DNA of 64,000 nucleotides from Heliocidaris tuberculata (lineage: Eukaryota > Echinodermata > Echinoidea > Camarodonta > Echinometridae): positions 12,610,968 to 12,674,967 of the forward strand of contig CM046847.1 in NCBI GenBank assembly GCA_025618425.1, written 5' to 3'. The stretch's first letter is position 1; each line of letters begins with the position of its first letter. Below, one piece after another: positions 22,711-36,900 of this stretch. The position numbers were made by a program, and so were the translations under genes. The notes beneath the pieces are model-generated. The model worked only from the letters and a program-made list of their open reading frames with translations. It was not told the DNA's origin and made no database searches.

Positions 22711-23956
22711 ATTAATTAGGTTTTTGATTAGGTTTTAGTCGGGTCAATGGGACATAGAACCAAGGATATGGTTGTTTTTTTTTTGTTTTTTGGGGGGTTT
22801 TGTTTTTTGTGTGTGTTTTTTTAAATAGCTTTTTTGTTGTCTTTTTTTTCTTTGTTTGGTTTGTTTGTTTGTTGATTGTTTTTATTTCGCTGTTGTTGTT
22901 GCTGTCCTGTTTAGGTGGTTGTAGGTCCCGACGATCCTAAGTTTTTATGTATAGGGCTAGGGGGCTAGGACCAGAGGGTAAAACCGACTCTATTGGTGAG
23001 GCATTTTAGTAATGACAAGCAGCGAATTTAATGACCCAAAGCGTGGCAACAATTGAATGTAAAATGAGTTACCCGCCCCATTCAATTTTCCAGCTATACT
23101 CAGTGACTCATGTAGGTCAGATGCCGCAAATGGGCCAAACATTTTTTTGCAGAAAAACAGGAAATCCAAAATACATATACCGACAAATTATATCATGATT
23201 TATGTCAGTTATGTAACAAAAGATTGAGATTTCCTAAAATTCCTATTCATTGTTAATGGTTATGGGGGTGGCCATATTGATGACGTCGTTTGGGCATGTT
23301 CCCGAAGAGGAATTCTGGGTAAATTTTACTTGTAAGTTTGTTAAGACATATACTTTCAAAAAATAACAGAATTTGCTTGTTATACGACAGTTGCCAGTTG
23401 ACCCCAAAATCCAGCTTCCATCTGCAGGCCTATACATGCTATAGGTCAAGATATCCGGAGATACAAGTATATGGGTACAAAAATATCTGCAAGCAGAAAA
23501 AGAGATATCACCAAAGTATCACTCAGACCACAGCTATCCTGGATACATCCGATGTGAGTAAAATAGAGCTTAAGGAAACGAAGGGATTTTATTCATTGGA
23601 TGATCAGATGAAATTATACCCGGAATAGAATATGTTTGGAAAAAAAAAACATGCTAAGAAACAGCATGCAAAAAAGGGTATTCAACAAAGAGAAAAGCAA
23701 AATGAAATAATGAATGAAAAAAGTGAATCGCCAAAAGGACAGAGAAAGAGCTATAGATTGAGGGGAGGGAGATAAACGATCGATGTAAGAGAGAATCGAG
23801 GAGAATTGATAGAGATGAAAAAATGAGAGCCAATTGCGATTAAGAAATTGGAAAGTTAGTATCGCAAAGTCATGACATAGATGCAAAGATGAGAGGTGTG
23901 TCCAGACCTTGGCATCAGGATTAGTAAAAAAACAACAACAGAAAAAAAAAGACATA

Positions 23957-24360
23957 CACTGTAAAAAAAATTGCCATTTTTTCACGGGAAATTTCCTGGC
24001 AGTCAGGATGCCGGGAATGCCCGTTTTTCCACAGTACATGTAAAGTAACAGATTTCCGGGGTTTTTTGTTGTTAAATAGAAGAAACTTTAATTTCTAACA
24101 GGAAAATCTATGTAAATTCAAACGGAACCATGGAAACGATTTGTAATTTAACAGGGTAACTTGTTAAAATATGATAAAATGGTTTTTTTAACAGTATTCT
24201 ATGTAGGGCGATTGTAAATATATATGCTGATTTCCGGTAAACCAACAAACTTGCTGTTGTTTTACAGGAAAAAGACTGTAAAATTGAAATAACGGCAAAA
24301 ACTTGTAGTCCCAAGGGCCAGAAAGTCTGTAGTTTTACAGTTGTTTTTTTTTTTACAGTG
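23957..24360. mobile_element. 404-bp TA-flanked MITE (CACTGTAAAA ends)
   Basis: It starts CACTGTAAAAAAAATTGCC and ends TTTTTTTTTACAGTG, with TA on both sides. Inner words such as TTTACAG and CTGTAAA repeat. Similar ACACTGTAAAAA elements are known in other animal genomes. Confidence 0.75.
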
Positions 24361-24564
24361 TAACCTATCCTGCTTTAATCTTGTCCTATTTTCTACTTTA
24401 ATCTATTCTATCCTATCCTAGACCTATCCTATCCTATCCAGTTAGTTCAATCCAGTGCAATCTCTTATATACCCCTTATAGTTTTTATGCCTTTGGTGAC
24501 AGTTAGTAAATCGGGCAACCCCAAACCATAAGCTACTAAAAATTCATGAATATTTATATAAGTG

Positions 24565-24772
24565 TTTTCCCCAATATTTGGTAATTTAACAGGGTAACTT
24601 GTTAAAATATGAGAAAATGTTTTTTTTTTAAACAGTGTTTTATGTAGGGCGATTGTAAATAATATGCTGATTTCCGGTAAACTAACAAACTTGCTGTTGT
24701 TTTACAGGAAAAAGAACTTGTAATTTCAAGGGCCAGAAAACCTGTAGTTTTACAGTTATTTTTTTATAGTGA
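24565..24772. repeat. Partial second copy of the CACTGTAAAA MITE
   Basis: From TTTAACAGGGTAACTTGTTA through GATTTCCGGTAAACTAAC to GTAGTTTTACAGTTATTTT this copies about 24146-24355 with substitutions. A degenerate CTATCCTATC repeat lies between the copies (24360-24440). Confidence 0.75.
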
Positions 24773-25930
24773 AGGCCTAATTATTCAAGAAAGAAAAAAG
24801 CAAAATTGATTGATGGAAAAGGTGAACTGGTAGAGATGAAAGAGGTATAGCAGTTGGGAAAAGGGAAAGAGTTAGGATGATGTAATCGTTAGAAAAATAC
24901 CTAAATACAATGGCGTATCGGGACCTTGAAGTAAATTTCCGCCCTTGTCCCTATAGTTGGAATCCGAATGTAGATGTAAATAGGCAATATCAATGTGATC
25001 TTTAAAAATGGGAAAACGAATTCGTTGAGTTCAAATTGTCGCAAAAAAATTATAAATTTTATTTCAAATATTAATAAACTGTTGGCTATCTCTCCCTCTC
25101 TCTCCCCCTTCCTTCCCTATTTCTCTAAAAATGCTTCCGTATTTTTACGTTTTTCGAAATATTTCTGAGTATTACCTTTACCAAGGGGAAATTTACCTGC
25201 AAACATGTCACATGTGAACAGCTATGTAAATTTCAGGACTCAAAATTGTTGCAAAGAAACTAATGAGTAAAGACCCAGAAATCAAAGGTAATATTTATAC
25301 CTCGAATGAGTCTTCTTAAAAGGTCAAAGTCAAATGTACACAGTCGTTAAGAGCCGTAACAACACTGTTAACCGCTCCCCGTAATCTTCTCCGAGGCCTT
25401 GAAATATGTTTGTTATGTTACAAAACAGAAATTACATGTACTATCTGTCATACACGAATTGCTAAACAACTAACGATAACAGAATGATGAACCTAATTCA
25501 TCTTAGTCAGTAATATAAAGTTTAACCGCCAAATAGTTGAATGAATTAATAAAAATGAAGAATTCTATTTTCCTGGAAATAGACTAAGTCTCTTATTTGG
25601 CCTGAGCATACACTGACAAAAAAGCAACACACATTGGCAGCGTAAATAGGGGTAAAAGGGCAACAGTTAGTCAAACAAACATTGTTGAAAGGACTAATAA
25701 GCACTCCTCAGAACTCAGAACCCATCCGTTTCTGAGTGATTATCTGAAAGAAACATCACCACATGATATTTTCAGTTGTTTAAAACACGGTACAACTACT
25801 AACTGGTTTGTAAAACAGATATGAAAATTGGATATTTGGTATCAACAAAAAATAGCGTTTCAGCTTAGTCACAACCTGCACCCGTTACTGTTATGAAGAA
25901 TCAAGCTGAAATAAAAGGAGGTTGACAAAA

Positions 25931-26114
25931 ATGGCGGGCTCGTATCGGAGGAGCTTGTGCTTGCTATCAATTTTGTGTCTGCTCAGTTTAATCTTTACTC
26001 TAAGCTTGGTGTATAACATCCTTTACAAAGAACGGCCAGGAACTTTGAAAAAGCATTCGGTTATGAGGAAGATATCCGGCTCGGGAGCGTCACAGGGATC
26101 AGAATTTATTTCAG
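25931..26114 (+). CDS. WSCD-like gene 1, exon 1: signal anchor
   Basis: Encodes residues 1-61: MAGSYRRS, a Leu/Ser/Ile-rich membrane span of about 23 residues, then a Lys/Ser-rich stem. The donor is TTTCAG|GTAGGT (phase 1). A TTG three codons upstream is in frame, but the ATG is the credible start. Confidence 0.85.
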
Positions 26115-29100
26115 GTAGGTTCAGTCCGAGGGCATGTAGTTTAAAACGTATATCTGGACGATCACCACCGGGCAATTACAGCCAGAACGGCTAAGCCTAG
26201 TCAACTAACCCATGGAAAAATTAACCCCCCCCCCCCCCCCCGGACAACTACTTCCATAGGAAAAATGTGCTCCTTAAAAAAAATATACATGAGTGCCCTC
26301 AGGAAAACTGTCTAAAGGTAATTGTGTTAGAAGGAATGGCCGTCCGGGAAGACATTAGTAGGGGTAGTTGTCCTGGCGGTTAATAGTTTTTCCGAATGTT
26401 CGTTATTCCGAAACACAAAGTTCCCATAGCAGGGGGTTCATAATTCCGATCCGAGAATGAAATAAGGTTCGTAATTCCAAACATTTGATGCATTTCTCCG
26501 AAGGTTCGTTATTCCAAAGATTCGTTATTCCGAAGGTTCGTAATTCTGGAGTTTCGTAACTCCGGAAATGAAATAGGGCTCGTAATTCCGAAAATGAAAA
26601 AGGGTTCATAATTCCGAAGGTTCGTATTTCCGAAAATGCAGTAGAGCCCTACATAACTTTTCGGAATTACGAACCTTCGGAAATATGAACCCTTTTTCAT
26701 TTAGGGAATTATGAACCTTCGGAAAAACGACATAGTGAAGTTATTTTACGAAAATGACCTCACACGAATTGCAACAGAAAATAATTCAACTGCTTTAGTT
26801 TCATGAATATGACCTCTATAACATACAAAAAGTCCTAAGGAATCCGAGTGGTGGAAAGTATTGAAAAATACCAAAATCTGTAATAATCATTTTCCATTTT
26901 TCGGCCATTATACGTAAGCACAAACAGTATCAACTATACACATAGATTGTTCAACTCAGTTTCAGTTGGACACACCCGGTACCTTGATGCACATTCTTTT
27001 GTTAGTTTGCAGGCACAAACCTTGGTCAGTCGTAAAAGAGTGTCTGCACTATAAGACTACCATAGGCCATGTATTGACCTGTCCAGTAGTTATCTGGGCT
27101 AGGCTTCATCCAAGACAAAATTATTTTCTGATGAAGTGTCAAATTAGGATCTGTGCTTGCAGACTATTCTTTTGTTGAGTGGACCTTGTCCAACAAAGCA
27201 ACATGTACCGTATTAGATGTTCTCTGTAGGTTTCCATGGTGAGTGAGTATTCACAATTGAAGGTTTTCGGTAACACCATGTGGGAGCCTCAGTGAAAAGG
27301 CTGTTGATATATTCTTTCGTGAAAAAAGTAACCCACTTATGGGGCGTTTAGAGGAATTTAGGAGAAGTGAAAGGAAGGGAAAGAGATGGAAATGGAATGA
27401 AATTAAATTAAACACTTACACAAGACTATTTTTTGGTTTTTGTTTTCGGTGTTTGTACACCAAAAATGAAGTGAAATGGAAAGAGGAGAGAAGAAAAAGG
27501 AAGAAAGAGTGATTTAATTTCATTCCATTTCCATCTCTTTCCTTTCCTTTCACTTCTCCTAAATTCCTCTAAACGCCCCATAAGTGGGTTATTTTTTCAC
27601 GAAAGAATATATCAACAGCCTTTTCACTGAGGCTCCCACATGGTGTTACCGAAAACCTTCAATTGTAAATGTACCGTATTGTGCTCAACTTGAAGCGAGT
27701 TGACCGAACTATCATGTTTGTATATCCGTGATTTTGAGCAACAGTTTACAAGGACGCCCTCTGTTTAAAACAACTAATTACATTTCAAAATATATGTTGT
27801 CATGTAACATAAGATGGAAATAATGACATTGCATATGGGCAGAGAAAAAAGGAGGAGAGAAAGGGATGAAAGAGAGAGAGAGAGAGAAAGAGAGGAAGAA
27901 AGGGAGAGGGGGGGGGGAGAAAGAGAGAGAGAGGGAGAGATAATGGGGGAACAAGAGGGGAAGAGTTATTAACTTTAAGATGAAATATATCCGTTTGTAG
28001 TACGCGGCTTCATGATGACCGATTAGAAAAAAAAGCAAAACTATTTATATCACAAAAGTAGCCGCTATCAAGCTTAATTTCCTTTATGTAACTTCATTGG
28101 GGAACCCTGCCTTGCAACCATAGATTATTCATGTGAATTTTCGCAGGGGGTGGATTAAATGAGATATGGCATTTTTTGAGTAGTTTGCAGACTCAAACCC
28201 TGGTCAGTCGTAAAGAGAGTCTGCGCTGTAAGACTACAATAGGCCATGTACTATTGACACGACCGCTGTTGCTGTTGTTGTTTGTTTTTATTTGGCAAGC
28301 AGTCAAAACTGACTATTTTTGCCACAAATAATATTTTAAAAATTCTAACAATTTTTTTTCCTTTGAAAAGGTACAATGTATTATTTTTATCAACTATAGT
28401 TATGAAAATAAGAAAAGGAAATCATATAACTCGTTCCAAAAACTTTTTAAAATACCATCCCGCCAAACGGACATCTGAGCACTTTTTCCACCTCTTCGAA
28501 GATGCCGTCTTACCAATCATCGAATTACGTATCTTTGATTTTCGGCTGAAGGAAATTTGGCCTAAGTCACTCAGGCATAGGGTGGGGGTGTCAGTGATGG
28601 AATGACTACTGGGGTGATATGACCGGTAATTTTGTATTAATTCGGTAAATTCAGTTAACACTAGAGTGATAAGGCAAAAAATGAGGCTGCAGTAATGAAA
28701 AGTGCATCGACTGGTTAGTTATTTTCAAGAATGCTAATAGTCTACCATTATTAGGTTAGCTTACATTGTACATGTATACTGCGTAGGTCATACTAAGTAC
28801 AACCAAATAATGGTTAGTATTATTTCTTGTCTTTGTCTTTGTTCCCACCAGAAGCTTATTTTTCACAACCAAATCATTTAATTAAATCATTTTGTAGCCT
28901 ATTTTACAATTTTATGTAATCAAAGTTGTTGGATTGTAAATGTTCCCCATATCGGATATGTTTGACTACCTTGTTGTCATTATCATTACCATCATGCATC
29001 CGTGCCAATGTCAATGTCGAGTAATACCAATCTAGTGATTATTGTTCATCTAAATTTTTATTTTAAGTGATTCGTTAATTAATTATCTTATTATTTGACA

Positions 29101-32100
29101 TTACTTACCAATGCCAACATTTATGTGATGCAGCAGCAATATGTACCGTAGTGTTGCTTTCAAATAGTTATGAAATCAGGAGACTGTTTACATACCATTG
29201 CTACGAATTATAATTTTATGTTTGCGTTTATGTATTCAGGGCCCTGTTGCATAAAACTTTTAATGAATCGGGACATAAATCTCGATCGTGACATAAATCT
29301 CCGCATAAGCTATGTCATTGACATTTATGTTTTTTGTCGTGATTCGGGGATTTATGCAACAGGGTCCAGGATCGAATGATAAATAACTTTTAGATCATCG
29401 TGCGTAATAATATATATTCAATTAAATTATGGATCTTAACTCAAGGCATGGGTCATCCCAAAATCTTGTCAAGTTGTCAATAAATATCCCATTACAGGCC
29501 CAGCACTCATTATGTGTCGAAGTGTGCACGTGACACTTCTCATGATGGCCCATAAAGATGGCAAAAATAGAGAATCAAGAGACAGAAAGAGACAGAAAGA
29601 GACAGAAAGAAAGAAAGAAAGGGAGAGAGGCGTAAAGGAATACCACCCCCCCCTCCCAAAAAAAAAAAAAAAAAATGTTAAGACCGCTCCCTACCCTCCC
29701 CCGTTCAGTCTCCATGCTCCGCATTTCATCAACCTGGGGGGTTTTTCATAAAGCTGTTCGTAAAGTTACGCATGATTTTACGAACGACTTGAATATGAAG
29801 TGCCAGATAGGATGCCCAAAGTTTTTCCTGAAGTTTTAACAAAGTGTGATTATATTTCCAATAACCTCAATTAAATTATGGCAAAAATTATACTTTACAT
29901 TACAAATGTTTGTTATAATAAGAATGTTAATCTACATGCACAGTTCAACTTTAGTTGATGCAGTTAAAAATGATTGAGCATCCCATTTGGCTTGTCATAG
30001 TTAAGTCGTGCGTAAAGTCATGCGTAACTTTATGAACAGCTTTATGAAACACCCCCCCCCCCCCCCCCCCCCCAGGTATGACCCATGCCTTCACCTGACA
30101 GCCAGTTCCCTCTATAAAATGATTGGACCCATGCTAAACAAAGATCTTGCAATGGCGAAAAAGCGATTACATACGCGCTGTAGAAATCGCGTGTACGCTG
30201 TTCACCTTCCTCTGTTCGGAATATGAAAATACGCGTCAGTCCGTGACGATAGTAATGGTTACATAGCGCACACAATTTTTACAGGGATGGTTCAGAAAAA
30301 CCTTTAAAAAACTAATTTCCACCACTTGGATTTCGTAGGACTTTTTACATGTTATAGGGAGACCTTTTGTGGAAATGCACACTTGTCAGATTTTCGTTGC
30401 AATTTGCGTGAGGTTCATGCCTTATTTTTCATAAAATGACTCCACTATCATGTAACCATAATTATGCCCGGACAATGTTGCCATATAATTGTATAGCTGT
30501 ACTATAGGGCATTCTATTGTCCGGCGATAGTGGCGGGATCAAGGGGATAGTGGTCCTGTAAGCTGAATATTTCATATTCATTTCATTTTTTTTTTCATTT
30601 TGGTTTTATTTCCACATTATCTGCATTACAACAGTCTTGGAATTTCCAAGTCATCAAAACATGTGCAAAGTAGTATAAAGAATAAATACATTATATTAAG
30701 TATGCGGTACAATAGCAACTTTTGTCTGTCACTAATAAAATATACGGAGGGAGATAAATTAATAAATTAAAATATTAATGTCTTATTGTCTGTCATCTTG
30801 TCTATGAGTGTGGTGAAAGATAAAGTAGAGTTCAGGTCATTTTTCTGGTTGATTACTTTTGAAAGAAATTGTCTGGAAGCAATTGGGAAAGCTTGATTAG
30901 TGTAGTACATATACACTAATCTTTTGAATCTTCAAAATGGTAGGATATTGACTCGGTCCTGCACATAGTCACGTGCACTGCACACAAAAATGTGTATTTA
31001 TGGAACTACACACACATGTGAGAGGAATGTTTGGTCCAAACTTTTCAGTAATATTTCTCGTCATATTTCGAACATGAAGGCATTTGAAGAGCAGTGCTTT
31101 TTAGGTGACATTTCTTTTTCATATGAAATCCTTCCAAACTGACTTAAGGAGGACGAGAAAGCTCACAAATTATTTTTCATCTTTACCAGAACTCAACCTT
31201 CTCATTTATTTGTCTCGAAGTACACACAAAAAAAAAAATTTCGCGAATGCTAATAGAAATCATGTGTCAAACTGAATTACGAAGGCCATAATCACGATAA
31301 TGTTTGGTATTGCGAACTGATATCTGTTTTGAAAGGAAGCTTAAATAATGTTAATCATAATGGTTATTTAAACATTACCCTTATCCTTTCCATTTCTTTC
31401 TTTTTCTCTTCTTTATTCCCTTTCTTCTTCTTTTTTTTTTTCTTCGTCCTTCAATGGAATGGGGGGGGGCACGTGTCTCCCGTGCTCCATGTAGCTACGC
31501 CATTGCTTGTAGTAACCTCTTAATTTTCATTTAGGCTGCAAATTATTTTGTATTTAACCAATTTAGCTCTAAATCAGAGATGGATGACGTGGCCGTCTTT
31601 CGACAGCCCTGGGAAATACCGATCGTGTGTGCCTTATCCTCAACCAGACGGTGTGTTCGACCGAGAGCTATCGGGAGGCATGGTTGCTGACAATGGAAAC
31701 ATGACAATAACGCAATGTCTGAATCACTGCATTAGTCTGGTGAGCTCCTTCTTTGTAAAAAAAAAAAAAATTATAGAAAATACACTACAAGGTCGAGCAA
31801 ACTCTCTATTAAAACATACACAAGTGGAAATCCACTATCTAAGGAGTCATATTACTTTTATTTTGGAGTGGACAATCACGCTCAAAATAGTTGAATCCAT
31901 TCCAAAGAAGTGCTTTGAATGACTCTTTATAGATAGCGGATTCCACTATTTTCAACGTGTATTTCCTATCCAAAATGAAGCGATCCCTGAATTTTACAAT
32001 AATAAGATCGTTGGTTCTGTTAATCAAATGCTATGGACACTGCCTCCGTTCCTTCTTTTGTCACTGATGTCACATCGAAGGAGTGCAGATTTTATCGTTG

Positions 32101-33818
32101 AGGTCTGTCAAAAAAAAATCGGTGAGGTCTGACATATATCCATTTTCCACATAAAGAACGTTTATAATGACTTGAGGCTCCTTGTTCATGTTGTTTGTTT
32201 GTTTGTTTGTTTGTTTGTTTGTTTGTTTATTGATTTGTTTTCGTCCTGGTTTTTATCGCTTTTCATAGGAATTCACGTACGCAGCTCTCACCAGAGGCAC
32301 TCGTTGTTACTGTACGAATGTTTACCATTCGTCCACCCTGCTTTCCTATGTAGAAAATTCGCTGTGCAACGTACCCTGTGCAGGCGATAGAAAATATGAT
32401 TGTGGCGGGAAAGAATACTTTTCACTCTACCGGACCTCAGTTCCAGGTTAGTTCAATCTGTATGAACTGTTTTATGGGGCATCTACATGTTCAAAGTGTT
32501 CAGAACCCTCGCACCTAGCATTAAACAATCATTCTCAGTGGCAGATTTACTTTTAATCGGCCTTGTAGCCTATGTTTGTTTGTGTATTGGTAGGTTTGAT
32601 AAATTTCCGCATAAAAAAATTAGGAAAAATGCATGCAAATATACACTAATATTCATATGTAAGAATGAATCGTTTGAATTGATCTACTCAGAGCCATGAA
32701 TACAACAGATCTGTACGACCTACAGGTGCTTCTGTATCCCCCCTTCTTTTTTTTAGAGAGAGAAAGAGAGAGAAAGAGTATTAGGACACATGCATATATA
32801 CAAGAAAATAGTCTAAAATTAAACAAGTTTTTGAGATCATTTTGTATATTAATTTGTTTCATATGGCAGATCCACGCTGCTGCAACATATCCTTGGGGAA
32901 AGAAGGCACCTATCCGTTTGTCGCCTTAGCTAGTTACCCACGGTCTGGTAACACATGGACTAGGCAGCTCATCGAACAAGCCTCGGGCATCTACACCGGT
33001 AGCATCTACTGGAAGAAGGAGAGCCAACAGGAAATCGGGAAACGAGGTCAATAATCAAGATAAAAAAAATTGTCAGTTTTGTCATTATTAATGAAATCCC
33101 TTCTTTGATTTTTCTCTATTTTTATTCATTTCTATTAATCCATTTTAGGGACACAATTTCCACTTTTAAATCAGCAAAGATTCGTGCTTTTAAGACAAAA
33201 TAAACTTTGTATTCTTGATGAACCTGTGATGATAATGAAAATCGCAAAATGCAAAACAAAATGCCTATTATGTACGTGAAAACAGAGATGATGAATTCAT
33301 CTAAACGTTGCCAATTTAAAAGTTTTGATACTTACTTTCATGTCAAAACGTGCTCATTTATAATCATACTGCAAGAAAATAACATTCAAATTGCCAGTGA
33401 TAATTGTTCTTTCTGTTCATTTATTATCTTCTGCATGTTCTGGGCGATTCATAACATTTTAGATTTTAAAAAGATTTAAAAAACAAAACAAAAAACAAAC
33501 AAAAAACAAAACAAAACACAAACATTACGTCACTATAGTGACACCTACTTTCTATAGAATAAAGTCATACTCTCCCCCTTAAAACAGAAATCATGAATGA
33601 TATGCATGTTTGATGTTGTTGGTCCTCCGGTCATCCTTTCTTAAAATGGTCCATTGCACCTTATTCCCATTTAGGCCCATACATGGACTAAATTTTAGAA
33701 CAGGCGTTGCAAAACGATTGTAGTAGTACTAGTAGTATAGTAGTAGTAGTAGTAGTAGCAGTACTAGTAGTATAGTAGTAGTAGTAGCAGTAGTAGTAGT
33801 AGTAGTAGTAGTAGCAGC

Positions 33819-33864
<46 letters not shown>

Positions 33865-33865
33865 A

Positions 33866-33940
<75 letters not shown>

Positions 33941-33941
33941 C

Positions 33942-33973
<32 letters not shown>

Positions 33974-36900
33974 ACTAATTTGATAAAATGTTTAGCAGCA
34001 CCAGGTTAATCCTCAACAAGGTCCTTTTATTTCTCATTTTCTTTCATAGGCCTATGGATCTTTAAGGTAGACGTACTATTCTTTCAATAGAACATTTGCA
34101 TCAGTCATACAGAAAGGTAGGCCTACATTTTCCCCCAAAAAATACTGATTTGATTTCCTTCTCGTTTTCTTCTTATTTTCACAGTTTTTAAAGGCGGTAA
34201 TATCGACTATAGAAGCAAACGTACCATTTGCATCAAGACGCACAGCTATCAAACTGAACACATCAAGGAATATGAAGCTGCCGTTTTACTAATGAGAAAC
34301 CCTTACCGAACTCTTGTTGCGGAAGTATTCAGACGATTTATGTTTGCCAAGGAGGGCTCAGTGAACGAAAGCATGGCATATTTCAAAACAGATGGTAAGC
34401 TGAAAAAGTGAAGTTAAATGGTTACCTGAAACTTTACTCACATATCTCAAAAGAGAATGGAATTGAAATTAACTTTTAATAAACAAGTTAAACAGCGCAT
34501 GTATACAGATGAACAAATCAACATATGTGAAGGCTTTAGAGGTACTAGGTTCAAAGTTGTAACATTTTCTCTCATTTGAATGGATTCTTTTTGTTTTAAT
34601 GCTACACGTCATGAAAAATGTCTCACTGTAAAAAAAATCTTTACCAGGAATGACGTTATTTATCATTCCATGGGCGTGTCAAATTTGCCCGTGTCTGTGT
34701 ATAGTATATACACAAGAAATGCAGTCCATGGAGTGGAGATCGTGCATATTCTGTTCCGGTCTGTGGTCAGTATTTCATGAAAAATGAATCCAGGTACGAT
34801 CGTGATAATAACTTTGAAGTTCTTTCATCAACCATAAATTGGTAAGTGTCTGGTAAAACTGTTATAGTGGGGCGACATAGCAACAAATTCCAGGCCAATT
34901 GTGCATTTTGTGATAAAAGCACCAAATTTGGCACACAGGTAGATGCATATGTTAAGGAAACGTGGATATTCAGCCACATGGAATTTGGGCTTTGGGGCCC
35001 GTTGTAGCCTTTTTTTTTAAATGTCTGCAACAGGTTACTTTTTATGTATATTTGGTTCAAAGTTGACATATTTTTGCAAAATTTGAGTTTAATGAAATAT
35101 GTTGTAATCATATTTTCAGTTTTCAAGCCTCAAAATTCTGGAAAGAAGCTTTAGGAGCCCAACTTGATATAAAAAAAAGGGCCCATTTTATATATAAATG
35201 TTTGACAAAATTATTGAATCGTAGAATATGTTTGAAATGATCCTAATTGTGATCAGGAGAAAATTTCCCTAGTGAGAATCGACAAAATAGGTGGCACCGG
35301 GTGCCCATTATGAAAAAGGGCCCAAAATACATGTTTCAAATAAAATATCACCTTATTCTTAATAGTGCATTTTGTGATTACAGCACTAAACTTGGTACAC
35401 ATAGATACATATACCGTAAATGTGTTATGAAGAAAAGTGTATACTGAGCCATGCCAAAGTCGGTCCTTTGGGTCTGTTGTGCCCAGTTTTCAGACTGGCC
35501 GCCACAATTGCAAGATGAAGTCGTGAATCGTAGACTATATGTGAAAATTATTTTCATTGTGATCAGGCAAAGACGGCCTTCTTTAAAATTGACGAAGTAC
35601 ATATCATGGTCACACAGGTGCCCATTCTGAAAACGGGCGCAAAATATACAAATGTGTAAAATAATATTTCAAATTTTTTATTTCATTTTTGAATAGGTAG
35701 ACAACTAGTTTTATTCTATTGAAAATAGACCGGGGTTAAGGAAAGTACGGGAGGAAAAAAAAATCGAGTGTAGCCTTAGCAAGCCTCTTTCCAGAATGAT
35801 CACTCTACGCAGTAGTCGAGGAGGCGAAACCACAATGACTTCTCTCAAGATCGATGTAACTTTTAGGCTCAAAAAGATTCACAAGGAAAGATAGAAACAC
35901 AAAACAGTTAGAAGGATGAAAGCAAAGAATAACATAAGGAAGAAAGAAAGATAAAAATATAGAAAGATAAAAATAAAGAAAAAATAAGTAAAGATAGAAA
36001 GAGGAAATGATAGAAGGATAAAAACAAAGTTTAACATAAGAAAGAAAGAAAGAAAAAATAAATGATAGGACAAAACAAAGAATAACATAAGAAAGATAGA
36101 AAGACTAAATGATAAGGATAAAACAAAAAAATAACATAAGGAAAGATAGAAAGAGAAGAAAATAGAAGGAGAAACAAAGAATAACATAAGAAAGATAGAA
36201 AGACGAAATGATAAGGATAAAAACAAATAATGACATAAGAATGATAACAATAAAGAATAACATAAGGAAATATAGAAAGAGAAGAAGGTGGAAGGAAAAA
36301 CAAATAATAACACAAGAAAGATAGAAAGACGAAATGATAAGGGCAAAACAAAGAATAACACAAGTAAATATAGAAAGAGGAAAATGATGAGGATGAACCA
36401 AAGAATAACATAAGAAAGACAGAGAAAATAATAGGATAAAACAATGAATAACATAAGGAAAGATAGAAAGATGAGAAGATGAAAGGAAAAACAAAGAATA
36501 AAATAAGTAAAGATAGAAAGAGGAAATGATAGAAGGATAAAAACAAAGTTTAACATAAAGAAAGAAAGAGGAAATGATAGGATAAAACAAAGAATAACAT
36601 AAGGAAAGATAGAAAGAGAAGAAGATAGATAAAAAAAAGAATAACATAAGATAGAAAGACTAAATGATAAGGATAAAAACAAAAAAATAACATATGGAAA
36701 GATGGAAAGAGGAGAAAATAGTAGAAACAAAGAATAACATAAGAAAGATAGAAAGACGAAATGATAAGGATAAAAACAAAGAATGACACAAGGAAAGATA
36801 GAAAGTGAAGAAAATAGAATGAAAAACAAGGAATAACATAAGATAGAAAGACGATATAAGGATTAAAACAAAGGATAACATAAGGAAAGATAGAAAGAGA

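Noticed and set aside
23614..24314. Minus-strand ORF of 141 codons, Phe/Leu-rich
   Set aside because: It lies across A/G-rich low-complexity DNA and the end of a MITE, with no recognisable domain.
33716..33975. Regular repeat array considered as CRISPR
   Set aside because: It is a pure trinucleotide microsatellite without spacers, in an animal intron.
35879..36829. 316-codon minus-strand ORF with membrane-protein look
   Set aside because: It is the pyrimidine strand of a satellite; neighbouring frames are open in the same style and the repeats explain all of it.
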